The translations under genes were made by a program, and so were the position numbers. From Aeromonas bestiarum (lineage in GTDB: Bacteria > Pseudomonadota > Gammaproteobacteria > Enterobacterales > Aeromonadaceae): a stretch of 64,000 nt of DNA. Below the pieces are notes generated by a model. It was given only the letters and a program-made list of their open reading frames with translations, had not been told where the DNA came from and did not search any database. Below are positions 35,183-43,986 of the stretch, piece by piece (the stretch's first letter is position 1; each line of letters starts with the position of its first letter). The DNA is taken from positions 140,780 through 204,779 of the forward strand of contig NZ_CDDA01000006.1 of assembly GCF_000819745.1 (NCBI RefSeq). The letters run 5' to 3'.

Positions 35183-36148
35183 ATGCAAACTGAGATCGAG
35201 ATAAAGTTTTTTGTCTCACAAGATATTCAACAGCCACTATCCAAGCTTCTGAATTCACTTGAAATTATATCAAGCTCCCAGGTCGAGCTCGGCAATGTCT
35301 ATTTTGATACGCCGACTCTGGATTTACGTCGGCTGGAAATGGGATTGCGGGTTCGTCGCAGCGATGATTTTGCCGAGCAGACGATTAAATGTCGGGGCCA
35401 GGTGGTGGGGGGATTGCATGCCAGGCCCGAATATAATGCCCCCGTACATGGCGATGTGCCCCTGCTTGCGGCTTTCCCAGCCGAGCTTTGGCCGAGTCTG
35501 GTGGTGCGCGACGACATCCAGGCCGGGCTGGTTGCCCAGTTCAGGACCGACTTCCTGCGCCGTCACTGGCTGGTCGCCTTCGAGGGGGCCGAGATCGAGC
35601 TGGCCTGGGATCAGGGCGAGATCGTCGGTTCGCTGGGCAAGACCTGTATCGATGAGCTGGAGCTGGAACTCAAGTCCGGCGACGCCCGCGCCCTGTTCGG
35701 GTTGGCGGAGCAGCTGGCCGGGCTCGGCGGGGTCAGGCTGGGGGCGCAATCCAAGGCGCAGCGCGGCTATCTGCTGGCGGGGCTCGGCAAGCCGCTGGCG
35801 CTGCAATCCTTGCCGGCGATCAATGGGACCGACGCCGCCATGGGCATCACCGCGGGCCTGCAACATTGGCAACATCACGAGCAGTACTGGCTGGAGCAGG
35901 TGGACCCCGAACAGCGACGCCTGGCGTTGCAAGAGATCCGGCAAGGGGTTGCGCTCATCGTCGATGCTGTCGCTCCGCGGGCGCCAGTGTGGCTGGCGGC
36001 GCTGACCGATTTGTCGACTCATCTGGCCTTGTTGGCCCAGGCTTCGGCCGACGCCGGGTGGCAAGCGACCCTGTCGATGCTGTTCCATCGCGCCGACTAT
36101 GTGCGGCTGCAACTGGCCATCGCCGCCTGGCTGCACGCGGGGACATGA
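35183..36148 (+). CDS. CYTH-domain inorganic triphosphatase (YgiF-like)
   Basis: The N-terminal CYTH domain begins TEIEIKFFV with the ExExK triphosphate signature and continues with FDTPTLDLRRLEMGLRVRR and IDELELELKSGD, supporting triphosphatase activity. The C-terminal CHAD part is short: the protein is about 321 residues against about 433 in E. coli YgiF, so only part of that domain remains. The start at 35183 has GGA 6 bases upstream; ATG 35177 is an alternative. It is divergent from the phosphate transport pair, which may be functionally meaningful (polyphosphate or triphosphate turnover). Confidence 0.88.
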   Translation: MQTEIEIKFFVSQDIQQPLSKLLNSLEIISSSQVELGNVYFDTPTLDLRRLEMGLRVRRSDDFAEQTIKCRGQVVGGLHARPEYNAPVHGDVPLLAAFPAELWPSLVVRDDIQAGLVAQFRTDFLRRHWLVAFEGAEIELAWDQGEIVGSLGKTCIDELELELKSGDARALFGLAEQLAGLGGVRLGAQSKAQRGYLLAGLGKPLALQSLPAINGTDAAMGITAGLQHWQHHEQYWLEQVDPEQRRLALQEIRQGVALIVDAVAPRAPVWLAALTDLSTHLALLAQASADAGWQATLSMLFHRADYVRLQLAIAAWLHAGT

Positions 36149-36195
36149 CATCCGTGCCTTGCAGGGCGCGGCGGCGATAAACAACTGTGATAACG

Positions 36196-36223
36196 AAAAA
36201 GGTGAGCCTGGGCTCACCTTTTT
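36196..36223. terminator. Bidirectional terminator between the CYTH gene and the TonB-domain gene
   Basis: AAAAAGGTGAGCC-TG-GGCTCACCTTTTT between convergent genes. Confidence 0.9.
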
Positions 36224-36255
36224 CATGTGGGATGCCTAGCCAGGCGGGGCTGTGC

Positions 36256-36723
36256 TCAGACCTGGGTGTAGACCTGCCCCGTGCTGCGAACCATGTCCTC
36301 ACCCTGGCAGAGCTGCGCCAGCCCGCTGGTGTCACAGGGCTGGCCGTTATGCTCGATACAGAATTCGAACCGGGTCTGGGACTTGACGGGAAGATGGCCC
36401 GGATTGGCAGCGGTTGCCTGCCATTGCCACTGCTGCAGCGTCTCCATGGCGGCTTCGCTGAATGTGTCATCACTGCGGGCCAGCACGCGGATTTGCTCGG
36501 CCCGGCCCGCTTCATTGATCACGTACTCGAGCGAGGTACACCCCATCTTCTCGGCCAGTATGGCTTCCTTGGGGTAGCGGGATTCGTTCCTGCTGAGAGG
36601 GCTCCACTGGGCATTCACATCCGTGATCTTGCTCAGGGGGAGAGAGGTGAGGTGCACGCTCTGGGTCTGGTGACTGCAACCTGCCAATACGCACAGGGCA
36701 CCCAGTAAAAGAGTGGCTTTCAT
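36256..36723 (-). CDS. Lipoprotein with TonB C-terminal-like domain
   Basis: The 155-residue protein has a lipoprotein signal (MKATLLLGALCVLAGCS, Cys16). The mature part resembles a TonB C-terminal domain: SRYPKEAILAEKMGCTSLEYVINEAGRAEQIRVLARS...FSEAAMETLQQWQW. It lacks the membrane helix and proline-rich spacer of true TonB and has no exbBD nearby, so energy transduction is not expected. Similar orphan lipoproteins are common; function unknown. Confidence 0.75.
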   Translation of the reverse strand: MKATLLLGALCVLAGCSHQTQSVHLTSLPLSKITDVNAQWSPLSRNESRYPKEAILAEKMGCTSLEYVINEAGRAEQIRVLARSDDTFSEAAMETLQQWQWQATAANPGHLPVKSQTRFEFCIEHNGQPCDTSGLAQLCQGEDMVRSTGQVYTQV

Positions 36724-36838
36724 GTTCGCTTCCCTTCGTTTGTTTTATTGTTCCTGGCGGAGCCTGGCCCGCCGCTCGGCACTGCCATTAATAAAATATT
36801 CAGCCACGAATGAAAACCCTTTCCGGGCTGCAGGCCAT

Positions 36839-36864
36839 AAAAAACCGCCTCGCGGCGGTTTTTT
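36839..36864. terminator. Terminator downstream of lpxL
   Basis: AAAAAACCGCC-TCGC-GGCGGTTTTTT, usable on both strands; it ends lpxL on the minus strand. Confidence 0.85.
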
Positions 36865-36878
36865 CATCCCTTTCTGAC

Positions 36879-37802
36879 TCAGTAGTAGCCAGCGTCATCC
36901 GGATTGGGCCGGGTCTTGAAGCGACGGTGCAGCCACATGTACTGCTCGGGGGCCTTGCGAACCGCCGCCTCTATCTCCCTGTTGGCGCGGGTGGCGTCGG
37001 CCACGTCATCGCCACTGGGGTAGTCGGCGAGCGGCGCTCCTATATGCAAGACGTAGCCCTCCTGGGTGCGGATGTTGTAGCAGGGCAGGGTGACGGTATT
37101 TTTCACCCGCGCCAGGGTGGCTGTGCCCGTGATGGTGGCGGCCTGTTCGACCGCGAAGTAGGGCACGAACACGCTGGCGTGGGCACCGTAGTCGTGATCC
37201 GGCGCGTACCAGAGGGCGTCACCGTTGCGCAGCGCCTTGATCATCCCCTTCACGTCCATGCGGTCCACCAGATACTTGTTGGAGGCGCAGCGACCGTGGT
37301 ACTGGGCATATTCCAGCACCGGATTGGTGTTGGGGCGGTAGACGCCGACCCCGGGGCGCACCAGGCCGAAGCAGCGGGCGTTCAGCTCCAGCGTCAGGAA
37401 GTGGCAGGAGAGCAGCAGCATGCCCTGCCTCTTCTCCATGGCGGCGATGACGTGCTCTTCCCCTTCCACCTTCATCAGGTTGCGCATCCGCCAATCCGGC
37501 CAGAACCAGGCCATGCCCACCTCGAAGATGGCGCAGCCGACGCTTTCGAAGTTGGCCTTGAGCAGCTTCTCCCGCTCATCCTTGGTCAGCTCGGGCATCG
37601 CCAGTTCCAGGTTGCGGCGGGCAATCTTGACGCGGGATTTCAGCAGCTTGCGGGCGAGACGACCCAGTTGGCGGCCCAGCCACATCTGGCTGCGCCAGGG
37701 CAGCAGCACCAGCAGCCAGAGCAAACTGAGGCCGAACCAGCTGGCCCAGTAGCGGGGATGAAACAGGCGGGATTCGAGGCGGGGAGCATTGTTGTGGGCC
37801 AT
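36879..37802 (-). CDS. lpxL: Lipid A biosynthesis lauroyl acyltransferase (LpxL/LpxP family)
   Basis: Adds a secondary acyl chain to Kdo2-lipid IVA at the inner membrane. From MAHNNAPRLESRLFHPRYW it has 307 residues, the E. coli LpxL size, with a membrane helix at about 17-37 and the catalytic HX4E motif in SCHFLTLELNAR. GVYRPNTNP, WYAPDHDYG and YMWLHRRFKTRP are near-identical to LpxL/LpxP. Earlier in-frame starts (37829, 37907) exist but add no homology. It is divergent from hldE, another LPS gene. Confidence 0.93.
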   Translation of the reverse strand: MAHNNAPRLESRLFHPRYWASWFGLSLLWLLVLLPWRSQMWLGRQLGRLARKLLKSRVKIARRNLELAMPELTKDEREKLLKANFESVGCAIFEVGMAWFWPDWRMRNLMKVEGEEHVIAAMEKRQGMLLLSCHFLTLELNARCFGLVRPGVGVYRPNTNPVLEYAQYHGRCASNKYLVDRMDVKGMIKALRNGDALWYAPDHDYGAHASVFVPYFAVEQAATITGTATLARVKNTVTLPCYNIRTQEGYVLHIGAPLADYPSGDDVADATRANREIEAAVRKAPEQYMWLHRRFKTRPNPDDAGYY

Positions 37803-38110
37803 GAAAAGTCTCTTGTTCGCAATCGCCATGCACCGGGGCAAGCCCGGTCGAATAAGGGGAGGCGATAAAGGCACGTGGGTATCCTGAGCGGATAGTTTTA
37901 CTCGCAATCGGGGGATTCTAGCCGAAAAGCGGGGTCGGGGGCGAATGGCTATGTGCTGGTCAGAGGGGCTGCTTGCCTCTGATCCGCGTGGCGCGGACTG
38001 TAACTATGAGTTTCCTTAAATGGAAACCACAGGTTTGCTTTTTCTACACCGTAGAAAAGAGTGTGATAAAATCCGGGACTGAATTTTTCAGGTTTTGAGA
38101 GTCGATACAG

Positions 38111-39538
38111 ATGAAGATCACCCTGCCCGAGTTTGAAAAAGCCCGCGTTCTGGTCGTTGGCGATGTCATGTTGGACCGCTATTGGCATGGCCCCACCGGC
38201 CGGATCTCGCCCGAGGCCCCGGTGCCCGTGGTCAAGGTTGAGCACATTGAGGAGCGCCCGGGTGGCGCCGCCAACGTGGCCCTCAACTCTGCCGCCCTGG
38301 GCGCCCACGCCGTGCTGCTGGGCCTGACCGGTCAGGATGAGGCCGCCGATGCGCTGGCTAGCCAGATGGCTGGCGTCAAGGTTGCCTGTGATTTCGTTCG
38401 TCTGGCCGACTATCCGACCATCACCAAGCTGCGGGTGCTGTCGCGCAACCAGCAGCTGCTGCGTCTGGACTTCGAGGAAGCGTTCCACGATGTCGATTCC
38501 ACTCTGCTGATGAACAAGGTGGAGCAGGCGCTGCCGAACAGCGACGTGATGATCCTCTCCGACTACGGCAAGGGTGCCCTCAACGACGTACCCGGCATGA
38601 TCCAGCGTGCCCGCGCCGCCGGCATTCCCGTACTGGTCGACCCCAAGGGGACCGAGTTCGAGAAGTATCGCGGCGCCACCCTGCTGACCCCCAACATGTC
38701 CGAGTTCGAGGCCGTGGTGGGCAAGGTGAAGGGTGAAGAGGATCTGGTCGCCAAGGGACTCGAGCTGGTCAAGCGTTTCGAGCTGGAAGCCCTGCTGGTC
38801 ACCCGTTCCGAAAACGGCATGACCCTGATCCGCGAAGGTCAGCCAGAGCTGCACCTGCCGGCCCAGGCCCACGAGGTTTACGACGTGACAGGTGCCGGTG
38901 ATACCGTCATCTCCACCCTGGCCACCTCGCTGGCCGCCGGCATGAGCCTGGACGAGGCCTGTGCCCTGGCCAACACGGCGGCCGGTATCGTGGTCGGCAA
39001 GCTGGGTACCTCCACCGTCAGCCCGGTCGAGCTTGCCAATGCCCTCTACACCGAGCAGGAGACCGGCTTTGGCGTCATGTCCGAGGCTCAGCTCAAGGTT
39101 GCCGTGCAGGCTGCCCGCCTGCGTGGCGAGAAGGTGGTGATGACCAACGGCTGCTTCGACATACTGCACGCCGGCCACGTCTCCTACCTCGCCAATGCCG
39201 GCAAGCTGGGGGATCGCCTGATAGTGGCGGTCAATACCGATGACTCCGTCCGTCGCCTGAAGGGGCCGGGTCGCCCGGTCAACTCGACCGACCGTCGCAT
39301 GGCCGTGCTGGCCGCGCTGGGCGCCGTGGACTGGGTGGTGCCCTTCGCCGAAGATACGCCCCAGCGGCTGATCGCCGAAGTGCTGCCCGACCTGCTGGTC
39401 AAGGGCGGTGACTACAAGCCGAAGGATATCGCCGGTTACGACGAGGTGACCGCCAACGGTGGCGAGGTGCGCGTGCTCAACTTCGAGGATGGTTGCTCCA
39501 CCAGCGACATCATCAAGACCATCCGCGAACGCGGATGA
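38111..39538 (+). CDS. hldE: Bifunctional heptose-7-phosphate kinase / heptose-1-phosphate adenylyltransferase
   Basis: Supplies ADP-heptose for the LPS inner core. The 475-residue protein fuses a PfkB-type kinase (1 to about 318; GGAANVALN near the N-terminus and the anion hole [11 protein letters not shown]) to a nucleotidyltransferase (about 344-475; [16 protein letters not shown] with the HxGH motif). Length equals E. coli HldE (477). It is preceded by a 308-bp divergent region shared with lpxL, in which I see no other gene. Confidence 0.97.
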   Translation: MKITLPEFEKARVLVVGDVMLDRYWHGPTGRISPEAPVPVVKVEHIEERPGGAANVALNSAALGAHAVLLGLTGQDEAADALASQMAGVKVACDFVRLADYPTITKLRVLSRNQQLLRLDFEEAFHDVDSTLLMNKVEQALPNSDVMILSDYGKGALNDVPGMIQRARAAGIPVLVDPKGTEFEKYRGATLLTPNMSEFEAVVGKVKGEEDLVAKGLELVKRFELEALLVTRSENGMTLIREGQPELHLPAQAHEVYDVTGAGDTVISTLATSLAAGMSLDEACALANTAAGIVVGKLGTSTVSPVELANALYTEQETGFGVMSEAQLKVAVQAARLRGEKVVMTNGCFDILHAGHVSYLANAGKLGDRLIVAVNTDDSVRRLKGPGRPVNSTDRRMAVLAALGAVDWVVPFAEDTPQRLIAEVLPDLLVKGGDYKPKDIAGYDEVTANGGEVRVLNFEDGCSTSDIIKTIRERG

Positions 39539-39541
39539 GTC

Positions 39542-39568
39542 AAAACCCGGCTCAGGCCGGGTTTTTTT
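39542..39568 (+). terminator. Terminator after hldE
   Basis: CCCGGC-TCAG-GCCGGG followed by seven T, directly after the stop codon. Confidence 0.9.
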
Positions 39569-39662
39569 ATGTCTGGCGCGTCAGAGTGCGGAAGTGGCAC
39601 CTAGCGGTACCAGTCTGCGGCAAAGCAACCGGCCGCTGCGGGCAACAGCAAGCGCAGATAAC

Positions 39663-39689
39663 AAAAGGCGACCCTGAGGTCGCCTTTTT
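39663..39689. terminator. Terminator downstream of tolC
   Basis: AAAAGGCGACC-CTGA-GGTCGCCTTTT; on the minus strand it lies just past the tolC stop. The 94 bp between this and the hldE terminator hold nothing recognisable. Confidence 0.85.
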
Positions 39690-39709
39690 CATGACATGAG
39701 CTGCGGGGC

Positions 39710-41035
39710 TCAGGACTTCTTGGTGACCTGGGCTGCAGGCATCAGCCCCTGGTTCACCTCTTCCAGATCCTTCTGCTCAAGTGTGCCGGCGGCCTGCTTG
39801 AGGGAGAGAATGCTGAGGATGTAGTTGTAGCGGGCTTCGGAGAGCTTCTGCTTGGCCTGGTACAGCTTGCGGGTGGAGTCCAGCACGTCGACTATGGTGC
39901 GGGTGCCGACCTCATAACCGGCCTCGGTCGCCTTGAGGGCGCTGTCGGCGGAGATGACGGACTGGCTGTAGGCGCGCACCGAGCCGATGCTGGCGTTCAC
40001 GTTGTTGTAGGAGGAGCGAACCGTGCTCTGCACCGAGCGGAAGCTGCGCTCCAGCTGCTCGCTGGCGGCCACGTAGTTGAACTGTGACTGCTTGACCTGG
40101 GAGGTAGTCGCCCCACCCGTGTAGAGCGGCAGCTTGAAGTTCAGGCCTATGTTGCCCTGATTGCTGTTGCTCTCGGGGTTGCGGATCTCGTCCTTGTAGT
40201 CGTTGTAGCTGGTGGAGAGACCGGCGCCCAGATCCACGGTCGGCTCATGACCCGTCTTGGCCAGATCGATCTGTTCCTTGGCGATGTCCTTGCCGATGCG
40301 GGCGCTGTGCAGTTGCAGGTTCTTGTCCAGCGCCAGCTCCAGCCACTTGTCGGAGTTGAACGGTGTCTTCTGCGGGGTGAAGCGCTCTGTGTTGAGCACG
40401 TCCAGCTGACGGTGGTCTATGCCGGTCAGTTCACGCAGGCTCTCGTAGCTGTTGTCCAGGGTGTTTTCGGCATTGATCTCGTCCGCCAGCGCCTGGTCGC
40501 GCTCGGCCTCGGCCTCATGCACGTCCGTGATGGCGGTCAGGCCCACTTCGAAGCGCTGCTGGGTCTGTTCCAGCTGGCGTTCCACTGCGGCCTTGTTGGC
40601 GCGGACGAACTCCAGGGTGTCCATCGCCTTGAGCACGTCGAAATAGGCCTGGGAGGTACGCAGCATCAGGTTCTGGACTTCGAGGTTGTAGGCCACATCG
40701 GACTGGGTGGCGCTCTTCTCGGTCAGATCCAGGTTGACCCAGTTGCTGCGGCGGTAGATGGACTGATCCAGCGAGAGGGAGCCGGTGGCGTTGCTGTTGG
40801 TCTGGGTATCACCCTTGTTCTGCAGGTAGTTCAGACCGGCACCCAGATTGATTTGGGGCAGCAGGGCTGCGCGGGATTCGTTGATCTTCTCGAAAGCCTG
40901 ATCACGCTTGGCCTTGGATTCAAGCAGTTGGGTGTCCTTGATCTGAGCCTGTTGGTAAATATCGAGCAGGTTTTCGGCATGGGCGCCGGCGCTGACGCCC
41001 AGCAACACCATGGCTGACAAGAGTGTTCTTTTCAT
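39710..41035 (-). CDS. tolC: Outer membrane channel protein TolC
   Basis: Trimeric outer-membrane exit duct for tripartite efflux pumps and type I secretion. The 441-residue precursor has a signal peptide ending GAHA and two copies of the outer membrane efflux repeat (about 25-220 and 230-425), with NLLDIYQQAQIKDTQL and SQAYFDVLKAMDTLEF in the first and YEVGTRTIVDVLDSTRKLYQAKQ in the second. The C-terminus is shorter than that of E. coli TolC. It is divergent from nudF, the same neighbourhood as in E. coli. It may serve the aaeAB-like pump at 45.5 kb. Confidence 0.95.
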   Translation of the reverse strand: MKRTLLSAMVLLGVSAGAHAENLLDIYQQAQIKDTQLLESKAKRDQAFEKINESRAALLPQINLGAGLNYLQNKGDTQTNSNATGSLSLDQSIYRRSNWVNLDLTEKSATQSDVAYNLEVQNLMLRTSQAYFDVLKAMDTLEFVRANKAAVERQLEQTQQRFEVGLTAITDVHEAEAERDQALADEINAENTLDNSYESLRELTGIDHRQLDVLNTERFTPQKTPFNSDKWLELALDKNLQLHSARIGKDIAKEQIDLAKTGHEPTVDLGAGLSTSYNDYKDEIRNPESNSNQGNIGLNFKLPLYTGGATTSQVKQSQFNYVAASEQLERSFRSVQSTVRSSYNNVNASIGSVRAYSQSVISADSALKATEAGYEVGTRTIVDVLDSTRKLYQAKQKLSEARYNYILSILSLKQAAGTLEQKDLEEVNQGLMPAAQVTKKS

Positions 41036-41183
41036 AGATCGTTTTAACCTTATGTATTAACCCAAAGCTGTCGCTGGATGAAGGAGGGGTATTGTCACTG
41101 AGCAAGCTTGATTTCAGCTTAATCACTCTACTATAAGCAAAATTTTATGATAACTGTCTCTTTTCCAGCGACAGGAACGTCAA

Positions 41184-41213
41184 GCACGAGGGGGAGTTTT
41201 CTCCCCCTCGTGC
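41184..41213. repeat. Perfect 13-bp inverted repeat between tolC and nudF
   Basis: GCACGAGGGGGAG-TTTT-CTCCCCCTCGTGC, with no T-run outside the stem on either side. It would form a very stable hairpin in RNA from either strand. It does not follow any gene, so it is not an obvious terminator. Confidence 0.75.
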
Positions 41214-41269
41214 CTAGCCAAATGCCCTGTGGCTGCTAAAATCCATCCCTCATCTCCGTCGGGAACGAG

Positions 41270-41287
41270 TGAATGAATGTTCATTCA
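41270..41287. promoter_or_regulatory. TetR-type palindromic operator candidate upstream of nudF
   Basis: TGAATGAATGTTCATTCA has perfect 8-bp arms around a 2-base centre. This size and the TGAATGAA/TTCATTCA shape resemble operators of TetR-family efflux repressors. It lies 55 bp before nudF and about 235 bp from the divergent tolC start. Confidence 0.45.
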
Positions 41288-41341
41288 TGTTCTCGGATTT
41301 TATGGTCAAACCGAGCCAAGTCAAGCTGGCGGGAGTCTCGT

Positions 41342-41983
41342 ATGTCGCAGCAAGCCTTGCCCCAAACCCGTCACTATTCTGCCGATGATGTAAAAATCAT
41401 CGATAAATCATCGGGATATAACGGCTTCTTCAAAGTGAACGTCTATCGCCTGCAGCACAGGTTATTTGCGGGGGGCTGGAACGAACCCATAGTGCGCGAG
41501 CTGTTCGAGCGCGGCCATGCCGGCGCCCTGCTGCCCTATGATCCTGTGCGCGACCAGATAGTGCTGGTGGAGCAGTTTCGCATCGGCGCCATCGAGACCA
41601 GCCCTACGCCCTGGTTGCTGGAGCTGGTGGCCGGCATCATAGATGAAGGGGAGACCGCCGAAGCCGTGGTGCGCCGGGAGGCGGTGGAAGAGGCGGGCAT
41701 CGAGGTGGGTCGCTGCGAGCATGCCATCAGCTATCTGGTGAGTCCGGGTGGCAGCACGGAGCGGATCGAGGTCTATGTGGGCGAGGTGGATGCCAGCAAG
41801 GCCGAGGGGATCCACGGTCTGGCGGAGGAGGGCGAGGATATTCGGGTGCACGTGGTGAGCCGCGAGCAGGCCTATGCCTGGCTCAAGGAGGGGCGTATCG
41901 ACAACGCGGCCTCCGTCATAGCGCTGCAGTGGCTGGCCCTCAATCACGGCGAGCTGAGGGCTCGCTGGCTGGCGGGGCGCTGA
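41342..41983 (+). CDS. nudF: ADP-ribose pyrophosphatase
   Basis: NUDIX hydrolase of 213 residues cleaving ADP-ribose to AMP and ribose-5-phosphate. The Nudix box reads GIIDEGETAEAVVRREAVEEAGIE, with the extra LVSPGGSTERIEVYVGEVD motif typical of ADP-ribose diphosphatases. MSQQALPQTRHYSADDVKI is chosen as start; the long frame upstream crosses the TetR-like palindrome. It begins the nudF-yqiB-cpdA-yqiA-parE-parC block conserved in gammaproteobacteria, here with extra genes inserted before parE. Confidence 0.95.
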   Translation: MSQQALPQTRHYSADDVKIIDKSSGYNGFFKVNVYRLQHRLFAGGWNEPIVRELFERGHAGALLPYDPVRDQIVLVEQFRIGAIETSPTPWLLELVAGIIDEGETAEAVVRREAVEEAGIEVGRCEHAISYLVSPGGSTERIEVYVGEVDASKAEGIHGLAEEGEDIRVHVVSREQAYAWLKEGRIDNAASVIALQWLALNHGELRARWLAGR

Positions 41984-41984
41984 G

Positions 41985-42101
41985 GTGGTGCGCGTCCAGC
42001 AGCAGGGCAAGCGCTATGTGCCTGACTTGATGTCCTTGCAGCGTACTTGCGAGGTGAATTACTCACGGGTGTTGATTGATGGAGCTGCGCTATGCCGTTA
42101 G
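41985..42101 (+). pseudogene. Truncated yqiB N-terminal copy
   Basis: An open frame from GTG 41985, one base after the nudF stop, carries the duplicated yqiB start (KRYVPDLMSLQRTCEVNY) and ends at TAG 42099-42101, inside the real yqiB 5' end. At 38 codons it cannot fold as the DUF1249 domain. It is either a decayed duplicate or a translated leader overlapping the yqiB start at 42092. Confidence 0.5.
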
Positions 42102-42171
42102 TCCAGAGCCCGATGAAACGCTATGTGCCTGATTTGATGTCCTTGCAGCGAACCTGCGAGGTGAATTATAT
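42009..42171 (+). repeat. Direct repeat: upstream copy of the yqiB 5' end
   Basis: About 55 bp at 42009-42063 (start CGCTATGTGCCTGACTTGAT) recur at 42116-42170 within yqiB with only a few changes, offset 107 bp. The upstream copy encodes KRYVPDLMSLQRTCEVNY, identical to the yqiB N-terminus, then diverges (SRVLIDGAALCR) and stops. Because 107 is not a multiple of three the two are in different frames. Confidence 0.9.
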
Positions 42172-42538
42172 GGCCTTGATGAAACTGTTGCCGCCGGGCG
42201 GCACAGTCGGGGCCGAACGCCGTTATCAGGTGGGTAACGGCCTGCAGTTCCAGCTCACCGTCAGCGAGGAGAGCCGCTTCACCAGCCAGGTGATCCTGGC
42301 CCAGCACAACCCGGAATTGCCGAGCTACTTGCAGGCTCGCATCGAGATTCGTTTGTATCATGATGTGCGGATGGCGGAAGTGTGTGCGGCGCAACAGATT
42401 TCGAGGTTGCAACCACGTTATGATTATCCCAATAAAAAAATGCACCAGCGGGATGAAAAGGAGCAGGTAAATCTGTTTCTGGCCGATTGGCTAAAATTTT
42501 GTCTCAGACATGGTACCAGCCTGATAAACATCCTCTAG
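42092..42538 (+). CDS. yqiB: DUF1249 protein YqiB
   Basis: The 148-residue cytoplasmic protein matches YqiB: KRYVPDLMSLQRTCEVNYMALMKLLP, then QFQLTVSEESRFTSQVIL and the conserved RLYHDVRMAEVCAAQQISRLQPRYDYPN-type region, and the LADWLKFCLRHG tail. Function is unknown. Starts at 42092 (GGAG upstream) and 42113 are both possible; the second is where the family usually begins. It lies between nudF and cpdA as in E. coli. Confidence 0.9.
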   Translation: MPLVQSPMKRYVPDLMSLQRTCEVNYMALMKLLPPGGTVGAERRYQVGNGLQFQLTVSEESRFTSQVILAQHNPELPSYLQARIEIRLYHDVRMAEVCAAQQISRLQPRYDYPNKKMHQRDEKEQVNLFLADWLKFCLRHGTSLINIL

Positions 42539-42558
42539 TTGAACTTATAAAAAGAAGC

Positions 42559-43383
42559 GTGATTTTGGAAACAGAGCTACCCCAGGCGCAGGACGGCAGT
42601 GTGCGCCTGTTACAAATTACCGACACCCACCTCTTCGCGAGTGCCGAGGGGCGGCTATTGGCCGTGCGCACCGCGGAGAGCCTGGCTGCCGTGCTGGAGC
42701 GGGTGCAGGCCAACGATCATCCGTTTGATCTGATCCTGGCGACCGGCGATCTGTCGCAGGATCACAGTCCGGAATCCTACCAGCGCTTTGCCAGCATGAT
42801 GGCCCCGCTGGCACGCCCCATCTACTGGCTGCCCGGCAACCATGACGACGCTCCCCTGATGACCGAATACCTGCATACGGCCGGCATCAGCGAGGCCAAG
42901 CAGCTGGTGGGCGAGCACTGGCAGGTGATACTGCTGGATACCCAGGTACGCGGCAAACCTCACGGCGTGCTCGGCGATCACCAGCTGGCGGCGCTGGACA
43001 GCGCACTGCGCCAGCACCCCGAGCGCCATGCCCTCATCGCCCTGCACCATCAGGCGGTGCCTGTGGGTTGCGCCTGGCTGGATCAGCACAATCTCAAAAA
43101 CGCCGACGACCTGTTCGCCGTGCTGGCCCGTCATCCCCAGCAGAAAACCATCTTGTTTGGTCATGTCCATCAGGAGTTTGACGAGGTGCACCGCGGGGTG
43201 CGGCTGATTGCCAGTCCCTCCACCTGCATCCAGTTCAAGCCGCTCAGCGATGGTTTCGCGCTGGACGAGTCAGGTCCGGGCTGGCGCTATCTCACCCTGC
43301 ATCCGGATGGCCGGGTCGCGAGCCAGGTGTGGCGTCTGCCGGTGGGGCAGTTTGTGCCCGACCCCGATGCCACCGGTTATTGA
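42559..43383 (+). CDS. cpdA: 3',5'-cyclic-AMP phosphodiesterase
   Basis: Metallophosphoesterase that lowers cAMP. The 274-residue protein from GTG 42559 matches the E. coli length. Metal-binding motifs are ITDTHLF (DxH), ATGDLSQD (GD), PGNHDD (GNHD), ALHH and FGHVHQEFD (GHxH). An in-frame TTG at 42487 would overlap yqiB and is less likely. By setting cAMP levels it could influence CRP sites such as the one at the cid promoter. Confidence 0.94.
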   Translation: MILETELPQAQDGSVRLLQITDTHLFASAEGRLLAVRTAESLAAVLERVQANDHPFDLILATGDLSQDHSPESYQRFASMMAPLARPIYWLPGNHDDAPLMTEYLHTAGISEAKQLVGEHWQVILLDTQVRGKPHGVLGDHQLAALDSALRQHPERHALIALHHQAVPVGCAWLDQHNLKNADDLFAVLARHPQQKTILFGHVHQEFDEVHRGVRLIASPSTCIQFKPLSDGFALDESGPGWRYLTLHPDGRVASQVWRLPVGQFVPDPDATGY

Positions 43384-43396
43384 GGAGGCCGTTTCC

Positions 43397-43984
43397 ATGA
43401 CCTCCGTTTTGCTTTATCTGCATGGTTTCAATTCATCACCCGGCTCGGCCAAGGCGCAGCAGATGGCTGCCTGGGTAGCGGCGCACAGGCCCGACATAGA
43501 GGTGATCATCCCGGCCCAGCCCAATACGCCGGCGGCGGCCTGGGCGGCCATAGCGCAGACCATTGAAGAGGCCAGCGCCCGTCACGGTGACCGCCTCAAG
43601 CTTGGCGCCGTGGGCAGCTCACTCGGCGGTTTTATGGCAACGAGAGTCAGTGAGTTGTATGGCTGTCGCGCGGCCCTGATCAACCCGGCGGTGCGCCCTC
43701 ACGAGCTGCTCTGCGACTATCTGGGCCCCCAGACCAATCCCTATACCGATGAGCGCTACGAGCTGCTGCCGGCCCACATGGACGAGCTGCGGGCGCTGGC
43801 GGTGCCGGTAACCGCCCCCGAACGGCTCTGGATCCTGCAACAGCAGGAGGATGAGGTGCTCGACTATCGCAAGGCGCTGACCGAATACCGCTTTGCCCGT
43901 CTCTCGCTGGAGTGCGGTGGCAATCACGCCTTCACCGGGTTCGAGCGCTACCCCGCCCAGATCATTCGCTTCCTCGGGCTCTAG
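43397..43984 (+). CDS. yqiA: Esterase YqiA
   Basis: Small alpha/beta hydrolase of 195 residues. LLYLHGFNSSPGSAKAQQ gives the oxyanion region, GSSLGGFMATRVSE the nucleophile elbow with the serine, and GGNHAFTGFE the catalytic histidine; the acid is probably in QQQEDEVLDY. E. coli YqiA hydrolyses palmitoyl-CoA and short esters. GAGGAGG precedes the ATG, 13 bp after cpdA. Confidence 0.93.
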   Translation: MTSVLLYLHGFNSSPGSAKAQQMAAWVAAHRPDIEVIIPAQPNTPAAAWAAIAQTIEEASARHGDRLKLGAVGSSLGGFMATRVSELYGCRAALINPAVRPHELLCDYLGPQTNPYTDERYELLPAHMDELRALAVPVTAPERLWILQQQEDEVLDYRKALTEYRFARLSLECGGNHAFTGFERYPAQIIRFLGL

Positions 43985-43986
43985 CC

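Noticed and set aside
36256-36723. A true TonB energy transducer
   Set aside because: It is a lipoprotein without the N-terminal membrane helix and proline-rich spacer, and no exbBD is adjacent.
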